Origin: Roseomonas genomospecies 6
GTDB lineage: Bacteria > Pseudomonadota > Alphaproteobacteria > Azospirillales > Azospirillaceae
Assembly (NCBI RefSeq): GCF_008365375.1
Contig: NZ_QOKW01000008.1
Span: forward strand, 124,001-188,000
Length of the DNA stretch: 64,000 bases
Reading direction: 5' to 3'
The notes beneath the pieces are model-generated. The model searched no databases, had not been told where the DNA came from, and worked only from the letters and a program-made list of their open reading frames with translations. Made by a program: the position numbers and the translations under genes. Below are positions 1 to 8,632 of the stretch, one piece after another. Each line of letters opens with the position of its first letter. Position 1 is the stretch's first letter.

Positions 1-525
1 ATCGCCATGGCGGCGCTGGCGGTGCCGGGCGTGGTGCTGGGCATCGGCTATCTGCGCAGCTTCTACGACGTGCCCATGCCCTTCACCGGGCAGCCGCTGT
101 CCGGTTTCTGGCTGATCCTGGTCTTCGCGCTGGCGATCCGCCGCCTGCCCTACGCGCTGCGCGCCTGCACGGCGGCGTTGCAGCAGGTCAGCAACTCGCT
201 GGAGGAGGCTGCCGAGAATCTGGGCGCCACCAAGCTGCGCACCATCAGCCGGGTGGTCGTGCCGCTGATGTCCGGCGGCATCCTGGCCGGCTTCGTCACC
301 AGCTTCGCCACCGCGGCGGTCGAGCTGTCGGCGACCATCATGCTCGTCCATTCGCAGAGCGACGCGCCGCTGGCCTACGGCCTCTACGTCTACATGCAGT
401 CGGCGGCCGGGCGCGGTCCGGGGGCGGCGCTGGGCGTCTTCGCCGTCGTCATCGTCGGGCTGGGCACCTACCTGTCGCACGTCATCATCGAGCGGGGCCG
501 GCGCGAACGCGGCCAGGACCATTGA
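1..525 (+). CDS. ABC importer permease, C-terminal fragment
   Basis: C-terminal part of an inner-membrane permease of a binding-protein-dependent ABC importer. The frame is already open at base 1, so the true start is upstream of the window. The visible 174 residues contain several hydrophobic segments and the cytoplasmic coupling loop with the EAA signature (EEAAENLGATKLRTIS, from about residue 68 of the fragment) that docks onto the ATPase. The ATPase gene follows after 14 bases, so the two belong to one operon. The family resembles permeases for ferric iron, 2-aminoethylphosphonate or polyamines; the substrate cannot be decided because the binding protein is outside the window. Confidence 0.85.
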   Translation: MAMAALAVPGVVLGIGYLRSFYDVPMPFTGQPLSGFWLILVFALAIRRLPYALRACTAALQQVSNSLEEAAENLGATKLRTISRVVVPLMSGGILAGFVTSFATAAVELSATIMLVHSQSDAPLAYGLYVYMQSAAGRGPGAALGVFAVVIVGLGTYLSHVIIERGRRERGQDH

Positions 526-539
526 GGGGAACCGCCACC

Positions 540-1658
540 ATGAACCATCAATTCTCCCCCGCCTCCCTGGCCGCCGGAATGGAGAGCGTCGGCGTCCGCA
601 TCGACGGGGTGGACCTGTCCTACGGCAGCCACCGCGTGCTGAAGGACATCCATCTGGACATCAAGCCGGGCGAGTTCTTCGCCTTCCTCGGCCCGTCGGG
701 CTGCGGCAAGACCACGCTGCTGCGTCTGATCGCCGGCTTCAACATCGCGCAGCGCGGGCAGGTCACCATCGGCGGGCGCGACATCTCGGGCCTGCCGGCG
801 CACAAGCGCGACGTCGGCATGGTGTTCCAGAGCTATGCGCTGTGGCCGCACATGACGGTGCGCCGCAACGTCGCCTTCGGGCTGGAGGAGCGGCGCGTGC
901 CCCGCGCGGAGATCGAGCGGCGGGTGGACGCGGCGCTCGACCTCGTCGGGTTGAGGCATCTGGCCGACCGCCGCCCGTCGCAGCTTTCCGGCGGCCAGCA
1001 GCAGCGCGTCGCGCTCGCCCGCACCATCGTGATCGAGCCGAAGGTGCTGCTTCTGGACGAGCCGCTGTCGAACCTGGACGCCAAGCTGCGCGTGCAGATG
1101 CGCCAGGAGTTGCTGAGCCTTCAGCGCAAGCTGGGGCTGACCACCATCTTCGTCACCCACGACCAGGAGGAGGCCAACACCATCTGCGACCGCATCGCCG
1201 TGATGGAGGACGGCATCGTGCAGCAGGTGGGCACCCCGCAGGAACTGTACGACCACCCGGCCAACCTGTTCGTCGCGAACTTCCTCGGCACCGCCAACGT
1301 GCTGGAAGGGCAGGTGCGTGCTCTGGACGGCGGCGGCGCAGCCTTCGTGGTGGACGGGATCGCGCCGATCCCGCTGCCGCAGGGCGTGGAGCCGGGCGCC
1401 GAAGGCAAGCTGATGTTCCGTCCGCAGAATCTCTCCATCCGTCAAGGGGATGAGCCGGTGCGCCCGGGCCATGTCCGGCTGACGGGCGTGGTGCGGCATC
1501 GGGAGTTCCTGGGCGCCTCGATCCGCTACGCGGTGGACATCGGGGGACAGCAGGTGCAGGTTGACGCCCCGCACCAGGCCGGGGACGCGCTGCTGCCGAC
1601 GGACCGGTCCATCACCCTCGACCTCGCGGCCGACAAGGCCCGCTTCCTGCGCCGATAG
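540..1658 (+). CDS. ABC importer ATP-binding protein with TOBE domain
   Basis: Cytoplasmic ATPase of the importer whose permease ends just upstream. It carries Walker A (GPSGCGKTT, residues 51-59), the ABC signature LSGGQQQR, Walker B (VLLLDEP) and the H-loop (TIFVTHD), followed by a C-terminal TOBE-like regulatory segment from about residue 245. The length of 372 residues is normal for the FbpC/PotA/PhnT group. I chose the ATG at 540 because GAGGGGA lies just upstream; an in-frame TTG at 522 would overlap the permease stop. Substrate class (iron, phosphonate or polyamine) stays open. Confidence 0.9.
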   Translation: MNHQFSPASLAAGMESVGVRIDGVDLSYGSHRVLKDIHLDIKPGEFFAFLGPSGCGKTTLLRLIAGFNIAQRGQVTIGGRDISGLPAHKRDVGMVFQSYALWPHMTVRRNVAFGLEERRVPRAEIERRVDAALDLVGLRHLADRRPSQLSGGQQQRVALARTIVIEPKVLLLDEPLSNLDAKLRVQMRQELLSLQRKLGLTTIFVTHDQEEANTICDRIAVMEDGIVQQVGTPQELYDHPANLFVANFLGTANVLEGQVRALDGGGAAFVVDGIAPIPLPQGVEPGAEGKLMFRPQNLSIRQGDEPVRPGHVRLTGVVRHREFLGASIRYAVDIGGQQVQVDAPHQAGDALLPTDRSITLDLAADKARFLRR

Positions 1659-1671
1659 GAGCCGCATTCCG

Positions 1672-2367
1672 GTGACCAGCCTTCCCAACCGCATACCATT
1701 TCGTGCCGTCGCCTTCGACCTGGACGGCACGCTGGTGGACAGCGCCGCCGACCTGATGCACGCCTCCAACGCTTTGCTGGCCGAACTGGGCCGCCCGCCG
1801 GTCGATCTGCCGGCGGTGCGCTCCTTCATCGGCGACGGGGCGGCCAAGCTGGTGGAGCGCATCCTGGCCGCCACCGGCGGCCTGCCCGGGCCGGAGGAGA
1901 CGGCGGCGCATCTCCGCCGTTTCCTCGCCATCTACGAGGCCGACCCCAGCGCCCACAGCGCGCTCTATCCCGGCGTGGCGGACACGCTGACGGCCCTGGC
2001 GGGGGCCGGGCTGACGCTGGGGGTCTGCACCAACAAGCCGATGGTGGCGACCCGGCGGCTGCTGGCCGACCTGGGCATCGCCGACCGGTTCGCGGCGGTG
2101 GTCGGCGGGGACAGCTTCGCCACCCGCAAGCCCTCGCCGGAACCGGTGCTCGGCCTGCTCGCCCTCATGGATGTCCGGCCCGAGGAGACCGCCTTCGTCG
2201 GCGACAACGAGCATGACGTGGCCGCCGCCCGCGCCGCCGGGGTGGCGCGGGTTCTGGTGCTGCGCTATGGCTACGCGCGGGTGCCGCTCGACAGCCTTCC
2301 CCATGACGGCATCCTGGAACGCTTCGGCGACCTGACCGGGGCGCTGTCCGCGGCATCGGCATGTTGA
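1672..2367 (+). CDS. HAD-family phosphatase, phosphoglycolate phosphatase-like
   Basis: Haloacid-dehalogenase phosphatase of 231 residues, close to Gph. Motif I is DLDGTLVDS (nucleophile Asp16, acid/base Asp18), motif III lysine sits in TRKPSPEP and motif IV is FVGDNEHD, so the catalytic set is complete. The start is a GTG at 1672, preceded by AGGAG at 1657-1661; the frame is open further upstream but that part reads through the ATPase gene. It overlaps the following phosphatase gene by 7 bases. Position at the head of the twelve-gene inositol/sugar cluster suggests a sugar- or inositol-phosphate substrate rather than housekeeping phosphoglycolate, which is inference. Confidence 0.85.
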   Translation: MTSLPNRIPFRAVAFDLDGTLVDSAADLMHASNALLAELGRPPVDLPAVRSFIGDGAAKLVERILAATGGLPGPEETAAHLRRFLAIYEADPSAHSALYPGVADTLTALAGAGLTLGVCTNKPMVATRRLLADLGIADRFAAVVGGDSFATRKPSPEPVLGLLALMDVRPEETAFVGDNEHDVAAARAAGVARVLVLRYGYARVPLDSLPHDGILERFGDLTGALSAASAC

Positions 2368-2936
2368 ACCGTCTCGTCTTCTGCCGGCATGGGGAGACGG
2401 AAAGCAACGTCGGCGGCTGGCTGGCCGGATCGCGCGACGTGGCGCTGACCGACCGCGGGCGGGCGCAGGCCCACGCGGCGGCGGCGGCCCTGGCCGCCCA
2501 GGGGGCTCCGGTCGCGGCCATTCATTCCAGCCCGCAACGGCGCGCGCTGGAAACCGCAAGCATCATCGGCGAGGCGCTGGACCTCCCGGTGACCACCGTC
2601 CCCGGCCTGGAGGAACGGCGCTGGGGCGCGCTGGAAGGCGAAGCGGTGCCGGCGGATCTGCTGCGTCCGGAGGTTCCGGGAGGCGAAAGCCTCGTCGCCT
2701 TCCAGGCGCGGGTGACCGCGGCGCTGGACGGATTGCCCGTTCCGGCGGACGGGCGGCCCCCGCTGGTCGTGGCGCACGCCGGCACATGGCACGCTCTGTG
2801 CCGCTGGATGGGCATCGACCCGGACACGCTCTGGCCGCCCAACGCGGCCCCCGTAACCCTGACGCGGCGTCACCCTGACGCGGCAAGAGCGGCGTTGACG
2901 CGCATCGCGCGGTCCAACTCCCGCTCCAGCGTCTGA
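2361..2936 (+). CDS. Histidine phosphatase (phosphoglycerate mutase-like) 1
   Basis: Histidine-phosphatase superfamily protein of 191 residues. The catalytic RHGE motif is at residues 9-12 (phospho-accepting His10) and the second conserved histidine is in VVAHAGTWH. The start codon lies inside the end of the HAD phosphatase gene, implying translational coupling. The 3' end overlaps the convergent glycosyltransferase gene by 67 bases. Members act on phosphosugars, alpha-ribazole phosphate and similar metabolites; here the cluster context points to dephosphorylation of a sugar or inositol intermediate. A second member of the same superfamily lies in the other arm of the cluster (11127-11735). 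Confidence 0.85.
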   Translation: MLNRLVFCRHGETESNVGGWLAGSRDVALTDRGRAQAHAAAAALAAQGAPVAAIHSSPQRRALETASIIGEALDLPVTTVPGLEERRWGALEGEAVPADLLRPEVPGGESLVAFQARVTAALDGLPVPADGRPPLVVAHAGTWHALCRWMGIDPDTLWPPNAAPVTLTRRHPDAARAALTRIARSNSRSSV

Positions 2937-3955
2937 GCGCGATGCGCGGCGGTGTGGCCTTTCAGAATCCGCCGCCGCGCCCGTTCCCCCATTGCCCGGC
3001 GCGCCGTCTCGTCCATCCCGTGGAGGGCGTCCAGGACGTCGTCGGAGTTGCGGGCGAGGATGATCTCGCGGCCCGGCTCCAGCAGCGCGTCGAGGCCGTC
3101 CCAAACGTCGGAGATGATCGGGGTGGCGCAGGCGGCGGCCTCGAACAGCCGGACGCTGGGGCTGTGGCCGGCGCGGATCATGTCCGCGCGTGTGATGTTC
3201 AGGGTGAAGCGGCTGGCCGCGTAGAAGGCGGGATGCCCGGCGGGAGGAACGTGATTCAGCCGCTCGACGTTTTCGGGCCAGGCGATGCCGTCGGGGTATT
3301 GCGGACCGGCGACGACGAAGCGCCGCGACGGCGCCCGTCGGGCCGGTTCCAGCAACAGCCGTTCCAGGGCCGGCTGCCGGTCGGGGCTGTGGGTGCCGAG
3401 ATAGCTCAGATCCCAGCGCTTTGGCGTGGCAAGCGGCGCGTAGGCGTCGGCATCCACGGAGCAATGAAGCGCGCGCGCCGCCGGTGAGCCGTAGCGGGAC
3501 TCCAGCCGCTCCAGCGTCGGCCCGCCGGTGAAGGAGAAATACACGTCGTAGCCGGGGATGAGGGCGGGGGAGAGATACTCCTCGTCGCCGCGCTCCAGCT
3601 TCGCCAGGGTCACCGGCGTGTCGATGTCGTAGAAGGCAACGACTCCCTGCGCTGTCTCCTGCGCCCAACGGCCGACGGCGACCCCCTCGGGGACGTAGGA
3701 GCCGACGAGCACGGCGTCGGCCTCCGCGACCGCTCCGGCCCAGCGCCGCAGGTCGGGGAAATCCCTGTAGAAGACCAGCCGGCAATAGGCGGGATCGGCG
3801 AGATCGCGGTTCTGCGCGTACCAGGGAACGTCGCGCTCCAGGAACAGGATGTCGTGGCCGCGCGCGGCGAACGCCTTCAGAAGGGCGCGGAAAGTGGTGG
3901 CGTGGCCGTTGCCCCAGGAGGAGGACAGGCTCAGCCCCAGGACGACGAGCTTCAC
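2870..3955 (-). CDS. CgeB-like glycosyltransferase A
   Basis: Putative cytoplasmic glycosyltransferase of 361 residues, similar in layout to the CgeB/DUF3880 family: an N-terminal Rossmann half beginning KLVVLGLSLSSSWGNGHATT and a C-terminal GT-B half with the donor-binding region (SVRLFEAAACATPIISDVWDGL, glycines/acidic residues around 265-290) and a following HTAAHRA helix. The start is GTG at 3955, whose first bases overlap the TGA of the upstream glycosyltransferase by 4. It is the last gene of the leftward arm. Acceptor and donor are unknown; three related paralogs in a row suggest successive transfers on one glycan. Confidence 0.8.
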   Translation of the reverse strand: MKLVVLGLSLSSSWGNGHATTFRALLKAFAARGHDILFLERDVPWYAQNRDLADPAYCRLVFYRDFPDLRRWAGAVAEADAVLVGSYVPEGVAVGRWAQETAQGVVAFYDIDTPVTLAKLERGDEEYLSPALIPGYDVYFSFTGGPTLERLESRYGSPAARALHCSVDADAYAPLATPKRWDLSYLGTHSPDRQPALERLLLEPARRAPSRRFVVAGPQYPDGIAWPENVERLNHVPPAGHPAFYAASRFTLNITRADMIRAGHSPSVRLFEAAACATPIISDVWDGLDALLEPGREIILARNSDDVLDALHGMDETARRAMGERARRRILKGHTAAHRAQTLERELDRAMRVNAALAASG

Positions 3956-5046
3956 GCCGCGCTCCTTTCCCGCAGGGCCGCCAGGGATTCGCGCAGCAGC
4001 AGGTCCACCTCCGCGCCGCGCCGGGCGTAGGTGTGTTCGGCGAGGGTGCGCCGCCGCGCGGCGGCGCCGATGGCGCGGGCGCGGGCCGGGGTGAGGGCGC
4101 GCAAATGGTCGGTGACGTCCTGGCCGTCGCGGGCGACGAGGATCTCCTCGCCCGGGGTGAGGAACAGCTCCACCCCCTCCCAGGCGTCGCTGATCAGGCA
4201 GGCGGCGGCCCCGGCGGCCTCGAACACCCGCGTGGCGGGGGAGAAGCCGACCTCGGCCATGCTGTCGCGGGCGATGTTCAGGACCGCCAGAGCCGAGCCG
4301 TTGAAGGCGTTGTGGTCCGCGGTGCCGACATGGCCGATGTGGGTGACGTTGCCCGGCATCCCCTTCGTCTCCCAGCCGCTGCCGCCGATGATGTAGCGCC
4401 CCTGCGGGTTGCCCGCGGCGGGCTCCAGGAAGAAACGCTCCACCCGCGCCTCGCGGTCGGGCAGCCGGTTGCCGAGGAAGCCGAGATCGGCGGCGAAGCG
4501 CGGCTGGGCCGGGGCGGGGTGATGCGTCGCCGGGTCCAGCGCGTTGTAGATGGGCCGGCAGAGGCGGGCGCCCATCGCCTCGTAGGCGGACACCACCGGC
4601 TGTCCGCCGCCGTAGGTCAGCACGGCGTCGATCCGCGGCAGCCGGCGGCGCAGGGGATGGTCCGGCGTCTGGCGAAGCTCCGCCAGGGTGGCGGGGGCAT
4701 CGACGTCCCAGTAGATGCGCAGGGCGCGGGGACCGGCGGCGTCCATCACGCCGTCGAGCAGTTCGTCGTCGAAGACGCCGACACCGTTCGCCTTCACCAC
4801 CACGTCGGCCTCGGCGGCGCGGGCGATGACGGCGCGGCAGGCGTCGGGCGTGGCCTCGTACACCACGACCCTGGCCCAGCCGGGCGGCTCGATGTCGCGG
4901 TGCTTCTGGCGGTCGAAGGCGTCGGGTTCGTAGAAGGTGACGTCCCAGCCCCTCTTGGCGAGTTCGCTCAGCATGCCGCGGTAATAGGTGGCGGCGCCGT
5001 TCCAGTAGGAGGACAGCAGGCTTGAACCGTAGAAGGCCATCTTCAT
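3952..5046 (-). CDS. CgeB-like glycosyltransferase B
   Basis: 364-residue paralog of its two neighbours, with the same N-terminal pattern (FYGSSLLSSYWNGAATYYRG) and the same C-terminal GT-B region (ATRVFEAAGAAACLISDAW followed by GVELFLTPGEEILVARDG). I chose the ATG at 5046, which overlaps the stop of the next gene upstream by 4 bases; longer upstream extensions in this frame are only an accidental opening across that gene. Predicted to transfer a sugar from an activated donor in the cytoplasm. No signal peptide or membrane segment is visible. Confidence 0.8.
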   Translation of the reverse strand: MKMAFYGSSLLSSYWNGAATYYRGMLSELAKRGWDVTFYEPDAFDRQKHRDIEPPGWARVVVYEATPDACRAVIARAAEADVVVKANGVGVFDDELLDGVMDAAGPRALRIYWDVDAPATLAELRQTPDHPLRRRLPRIDAVLTYGGGQPVVSAYEAMGARLCRPIYNALDPATHHPAPAQPRFAADLGFLGNRLPDREARVERFFLEPAAGNPQGRYIIGGSGWETKGMPGNVTHIGHVGTADHNAFNGSALAVLNIARDSMAEVGFSPATRVFEAAGAAACLISDAWEGVELFLTPGEEILVARDGQDVTDHLRALTPARARAIGAAARRRTLAEHTYARRGAEVDLLLRESLAALRERSAA

Positions 5047-6167
5047 CGGACGGGCTCCAGGCTGGAGGATGGGGCAGGCGCGCCGGTCAGGGCCGCGGCG
5101 ATGGCGAGCAGTTCGGCGGCGCGGTGGGCGCAGGTGTGGCCGGCGCGGATCGTCTCCAGGCCGTTGCGGACCAGCGCCGCGCGGAGGCCGGGGTCGCCGT
5201 CCACGGCGCGCAGGTGCGCCGTCATCTCGGCGCCGTCGCGCGCGATCAGGAAGTCCGTTCCCGGCCGGAACAGCCCTTCGCAATCGCTCCACGGCGCGCT
5301 GACCAGCGGGATGCCGCAGGCCAGCGCCTCGAAGACGCGGATGGTCGGGATGCCCGGCAGGGCTTCGACGTAGAAGCGGCGCGGCACATGGACGGTGACG
5401 CGATGGTGGGCGAAGACCGCGGGGACGCGGGCGTTGGGCAACCAGCCCCCGTAGGCGATGCCGCGTCGCTCCAGCGTCGCCAGGGCGGCGGCGGGATAGC
5501 GCACGCCGTGGACGTCCAGGGGCAGGCCGGCGGCACGGGCGGGGGCGAACAGGAAGCGCTCCAGTTCCTCCGTCCGCTCGCCGTCGCCCCAATTGCCGAT
5601 CCACACCGCGCCGCGCCGCGGTTCCTCCTCCGGTGGCGGGTGGAACAGCCGTGTGTCGGCGGCTTCGTGCCAGACGAAGACACGGTCCTTCCAGCCCCAG
5701 CGCCGGTACACGGCGGCCAATGTCTCGCCGAAGGCCAGGACGCCGTCGTACCCGGAGAGATCGAAGGCCGTGATGGCCCCCGGATCGCTGACCGCGCGGT
5801 GGTGCGTGTCGTGGAACAGCAGGCGGAAGCGCCCACCCTGAGTCCGCGCCCGCCCGACCGCCGCGACGAGCGCCGGGTCGTTCCATTCATGGACGAGGAC
5901 CAGATCGGCCCCGTCGCACAACGCCGCCGCGTCGGCGCCGGGCGCGCAGGTCCGGGAGGCGAGGTCCGGATAGGCGGCCCGGTAGGCCGCAAGCCCCGCG
6001 TCCCCATGATCGGCCAGCAGGTTCCGCAGGCTCCACGCGCCCTCCGGTTCGAAGACGCGGACCTCGTGGCCGAGCCGGATCAGCTCCCGCAGGACGCCGC
6101 GCAGGAAATGGGCGTTGCCGTGGTTCCAGCAGGACGCCAGCGAATGGGTGAAGTAGACGATCCTCAC
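5043..6167 (-). CDS. CgeB-like glycosyltransferase C
   Basis: 374-residue third paralog. The N-terminus (RIVYFTHSLASCWNHGNAHF) and the C-terminal donor-site stretch (TIRVFEALACGIPLVSAPW, then LFRPGTDFLIARDG) follow the plan of glycosyltransferases A and B. The start is a GTG at 6167 that overlaps the TGA of the GT4 gene by 4 bases. The protein is soluble by inspection. CgeB itself is known from Bacillus spore-surface maturation; nothing in this window suggests sporulation, so only the glycosyltransferase fold is transferable. Confidence 0.8.
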   Translation of the reverse strand: MRIVYFTHSLASCWNHGNAHFLRGVLRELIRLGHEVRVFEPEGAWSLRNLLADHGDAGLAAYRAAYPDLASRTCAPGADAAALCDGADLVLVHEWNDPALVAAVGRARTQGGRFRLLFHDTHHRAVSDPGAITAFDLSGYDGVLAFGETLAAVYRRWGWKDRVFVWHEAADTRLFHPPPEEEPRRGAVWIGNWGDGERTEELERFLFAPARAAGLPLDVHGVRYPAAALATLERRGIAYGGWLPNARVPAVFAHHRVTVHVPRRFYVEALPGIPTIRVFEALACGIPLVSAPWSDCEGLFRPGTDFLIARDGAEMTAHLRAVDGDPGLRAALVRNGLETIRAGHTCAHRAAELLAIAAALTGAPAPSSSLEPVR

Positions 6168-7303
6168 GCGACGGCCTCCCTGCGGGCGGCGGTTGGGGCG
6201 CGGCGCGCCAGGACACTGCGGTAGAGGCCTCGCATGCCGGTGGCCATCGGCTCCAGGCCGTATCGCCCGGCCCTGAGCCGCGCCGCCGCGCCGAGGCTGC
6301 CGGCTTCCGCCGGATCGTCCAGCAGGCGGCGGAGCGTGGCGGCGAGCGCCGCGCTGTCCCTCGGCTCCACGAAGAGGGCGGCGCCGTCCCACAGCTCGCG
6401 GAAGGTCGCGATGTCGGACAGCACCAGCGCGCAGCCGGCCTGGGCCGCCTCCAGAACCGTCAGGCCGAACGGCTCGTAGAGCGCCGCGGAGGCGAAGACC
6501 GGCGCCCGTGCCAGCCACGCCGCGACCGACGCCGCGTCGATCCGCCCCAGCGCTCTGGCGTGGCGCAGGCTCCGGCGGTTCCCGCCCGGCCCGTCCAGCG
6601 GCCCGGCGGCGATCACCGGCGCGTTTAGCAGCGCTGCCGCCGCGTCCAGCGCCGCGATGTTCTTGCCGTCGTCCCACAGACGCCCGGCGGTGAAGACGAA
6701 ACGTTCCCGCCCGTCCGGCGCGCCGTCCACGGGGGGGCGGCGGCCATTGCGCACCACGACCGGCGGCGGCAGGCCATAGGCGGCGGCGGTGGCCTGAGCG
6801 AGGGCGGCGGTCGGCGCCGCCAGCGCATCGCAAGCCCGGTAGCCGCGCGCCAGAACCTCGGTCCGCCAGCGGAAATCGCCGGGCATGGCACCGCCGTCCA
6901 CGGCGGCCCACCAGGTCGCCAGACAGGAGTGGCAGACCCCGACGACCGGAACCATGAAACCGGCGTCCGCCGCCAGGGCCGGGCTGTTGATGTGGACGAG
7001 ATCGACGCCCAGCCGCCGGGCGAGCGCGCCCAGCGCCTCGGCGCCGCGCCGGATCGCGGCGGGGTCTTCCGCCATCCAATCCAGCGGCAGTCCGGTGTCG
7101 ATCAGCTCCAGGCCGGGGATGACGCCCGCCGCCGCGGTCTGGTCCGGCTGCGGGGACGGCCCGAGCACCGCGAGCGTGACCCGCAGGCCGTCCGCCGATA
7201 GCTCCTGCGCAAGGTCGAGGGCGTAGGTCCACACGCCGCCCACGCTGTCCGCCGTCATCATCAGATGCGCAGGGGCCGCCGGGGGCGTTACCGGCAACCG
7301 CAT
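6164..7303 (-). CDS. Glycosyltransferase family 4 (GT-B)
   Basis: 379-residue retaining GT-B glycosyltransferase. The N-terminal acceptor domain has the usual SVGGVWTYALDLAQEL helix, and the C-terminal donor domain has FTAGRLWDDGKN and the E-x7-E motif in YEPFGLTVLEAAQAG. This is the pattern of GT4 enzymes that build sucrose-like, inositol-linked or polysaccharide glycosides from NDP-sugars. It overlaps the radical SAM gene upstream by 16 bases and glycosyltransferase C downstream by 4, so the leftward arm is one tightly coupled transcript. With Ino1 in the same cluster, an inositol acceptor is a plausible guess. Confidence 0.88.
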   Translation of the reverse strand: MRLPVTPPAAPAHLMMTADSVGGVWTYALDLAQELSADGLRVTLAVLGPSPQPDQTAAAGVIPGLELIDTGLPLDWMAEDPAAIRRGAEALGALARRLGVDLVHINSPALAADAGFMVPVVGVCHSCLATWWAAVDGGAMPGDFRWRTEVLARGYRACDALAAPTAALAQATAAAYGLPPPVVVRNGRRPPVDGAPDGRERFVFTAGRLWDDGKNIAALDAAAALLNAPVIAAGPLDGPGGNRRSLRHARALGRIDAASVAAWLARAPVFASAALYEPFGLTVLEAAQAGCALVLSDIATFRELWDGAALFVEPRDSAALAATLRRLLDDPAEAGSLGAAARLRAGRYGLEPMATGMRGLYRSVLARRAPTAARREAVA

Positions 7304-8595
7304 GCGGCCTCCAATTCACGCAAGGGCAGGGGTTCCTCCTCCTGGATGTCGCTCAACCGCGCGAATTGGCGGAGATAGTGCTCGTGCGCCCGCTCCCACG
7401 CCCGCTCGTCCGGCTCGCCCCACAGGCGGCGGTAATCGGGGGAGGCGGGGTAGGGGTAGAGCGGCACCGGATCGTTGGCCCAGACCCCGGCGCCGCGCAG
7501 CCTTTCGCGCCATCGCGCGACCAGCCCGCCGTCGTCGCCGGCCATGGCGATCAGGTTGGCCTGGACGAAGGGCACGCTGCGCCGGGCGTGGATCAGGCGG
7601 TCGGCCAGCTCGTCCGTGCTCATGCGGCAATTCTTGTCGAGCGCGGCGCGCCCCTCCTCGGTCAGGCTTTCCACCCCGGCCTCGATCGACACGCAGCCGG
7701 CGGCCCCCAGCAGGTCCAGCAGGTCGGGTTTCCACAGGTCGATGCGGGTCTGGATGCCGAACGCGACCGGGCGTTCCACCAGAGCTTCCAACAGGTCGCG
7801 GCGGGGCAGGAAGATCTCGTCGATGAAATAGACGTAGCGCACCCCGGTGGCGACCAGCCGGTCGATCTCCTCCAGCACGATGGCGGTGTCGCGGCGGCGG
7901 TATTGATCGCGGAAGTCGATCTTGGCGCAGAAGGAGCAGCGGTAGGGGCAGCCGCGCGACGCCTCCACCTCGGCCCCCGCGCCGACCGCTTCGGTGCCGT
8001 AGCGGTGGTGATGGTGGCGGTGGCGATCCAGCCATTCGGCGGGCCAGGACAGAGCGGGGAGATCGACGAAGCGGCTGGCGTGTGGACTCCCGGTGACGAC
8101 GGTTTGGCCGTCGCGGCGGAAGGCCAGAGCCGGAACGCCGTCCAATTCCGCCTTTTGGAGGTGAAGTCGGTCGGCGAGCCGGAGCAGGATTTCCTCGCAC
8201 TCCCCCCGCACGACCACATCCACGCCCAGTTTGCCCAGCGCCGCGCCGGGCGTGGTCGATCCATGCGGCCCGACCGCGACGGTCCGTCCGCCGCGTCCGT
8301 CCAGCGCCAGCAGGAAATCGCGGGGGACCCGCAACTCCGGCGGTGCGCAGCGCCAGAACAGATAGGTCGGCGCGGTCGTCACCACGGTCATGCCCGGCGC
8401 GAAACCGGCCACCCGATCCGCCAGTTCGGCGTTCGACAGTCCCCCCAACAGGCCGTCGAGCAGCAGGACCTCATGCCCGGCCCGCTCCAGCAGCGCCTTG
8501 CCGTAGCCCAGTTCGAGGGGAAGATGCGCCTCGCGGCAGCCGAAATAGACGCTGTGCGCGAAGCTCCAGGCCGGATTGACCAGCGCCACCCGCAT
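7288..8595 (-). CDS. B12-binding radical SAM protein
   Basis: 435-residue class-B-like radical SAM enzyme: an N-terminal Rossmann B12-binding-type domain (RVALVNPAW to about residue 145) followed by a radical SAM TIM-barrel with the cluster motif C-x3-C-x2-C at Cys216, Cys220 and Cys223 (GCPYRCSFC). Such enzymes perform methylations or rearrangements on unactivated carbons. A histidine-rich stretch (RHRHHHHRYG, residues 191-200) lies just before the motif. The ATG at 8595 has GGAGG upstream; a GTG immediately precedes it. I recall the TIGRFAM model TIGR04295, a B12-binding radical SAM protein of a so-called rhizo-twelve system, as the likely family; this was not checked. Confidence 0.85.
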   Translation of the reverse strand: MRVALVNPAWSFAHSVYFGCREAHLPLELGYGKALLERAGHEVLLLDGLLGGLSNAELADRVAGFAPGMTVVTTAPTYLFWRCAPPELRVPRDFLLALDGRGGRTVAVGPHGSTTPGAALGKLGVDVVVRGECEEILLRLADRLHLQKAELDGVPALAFRRDGQTVVTGSPHASRFVDLPALSWPAEWLDRHRHHHHRYGTEAVGAGAEVEASRGCPYRCSFCAKIDFRDQYRRRDTAIVLEEIDRLVATGVRYVYFIDEIFLPRRDLLEALVERPVAFGIQTRIDLWKPDLLDLLGAAGCVSIEAGVESLTEEGRAALDKNCRMSTDELADRLIHARRSVPFVQANLIAMAGDDGGLVARWRERLRGAGVWANDPVPLYPYPASPDYRRLWGEPDERAWERAHEHYLRQFARLSDIQEEEPLPLRELEAACGCR

Positions 8596-8632
8596 CACGC
8601 CGCCTCCACCGGGGCCGCTCCGGACCGGCGGC

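Noticed and set aside
468..1931. Long minus-strand open frame across the ABC ATPase and phosphatase genes
   Set aside because: Arginine/alanine-rich shadow of real genes in GC-rich DNA; no ribosome site or family pattern. Many similar frames elsewhere (for example 5022-6224 plus, 12630-14597 plus, 33.5-35 kb minus) were dropped for the same reason.
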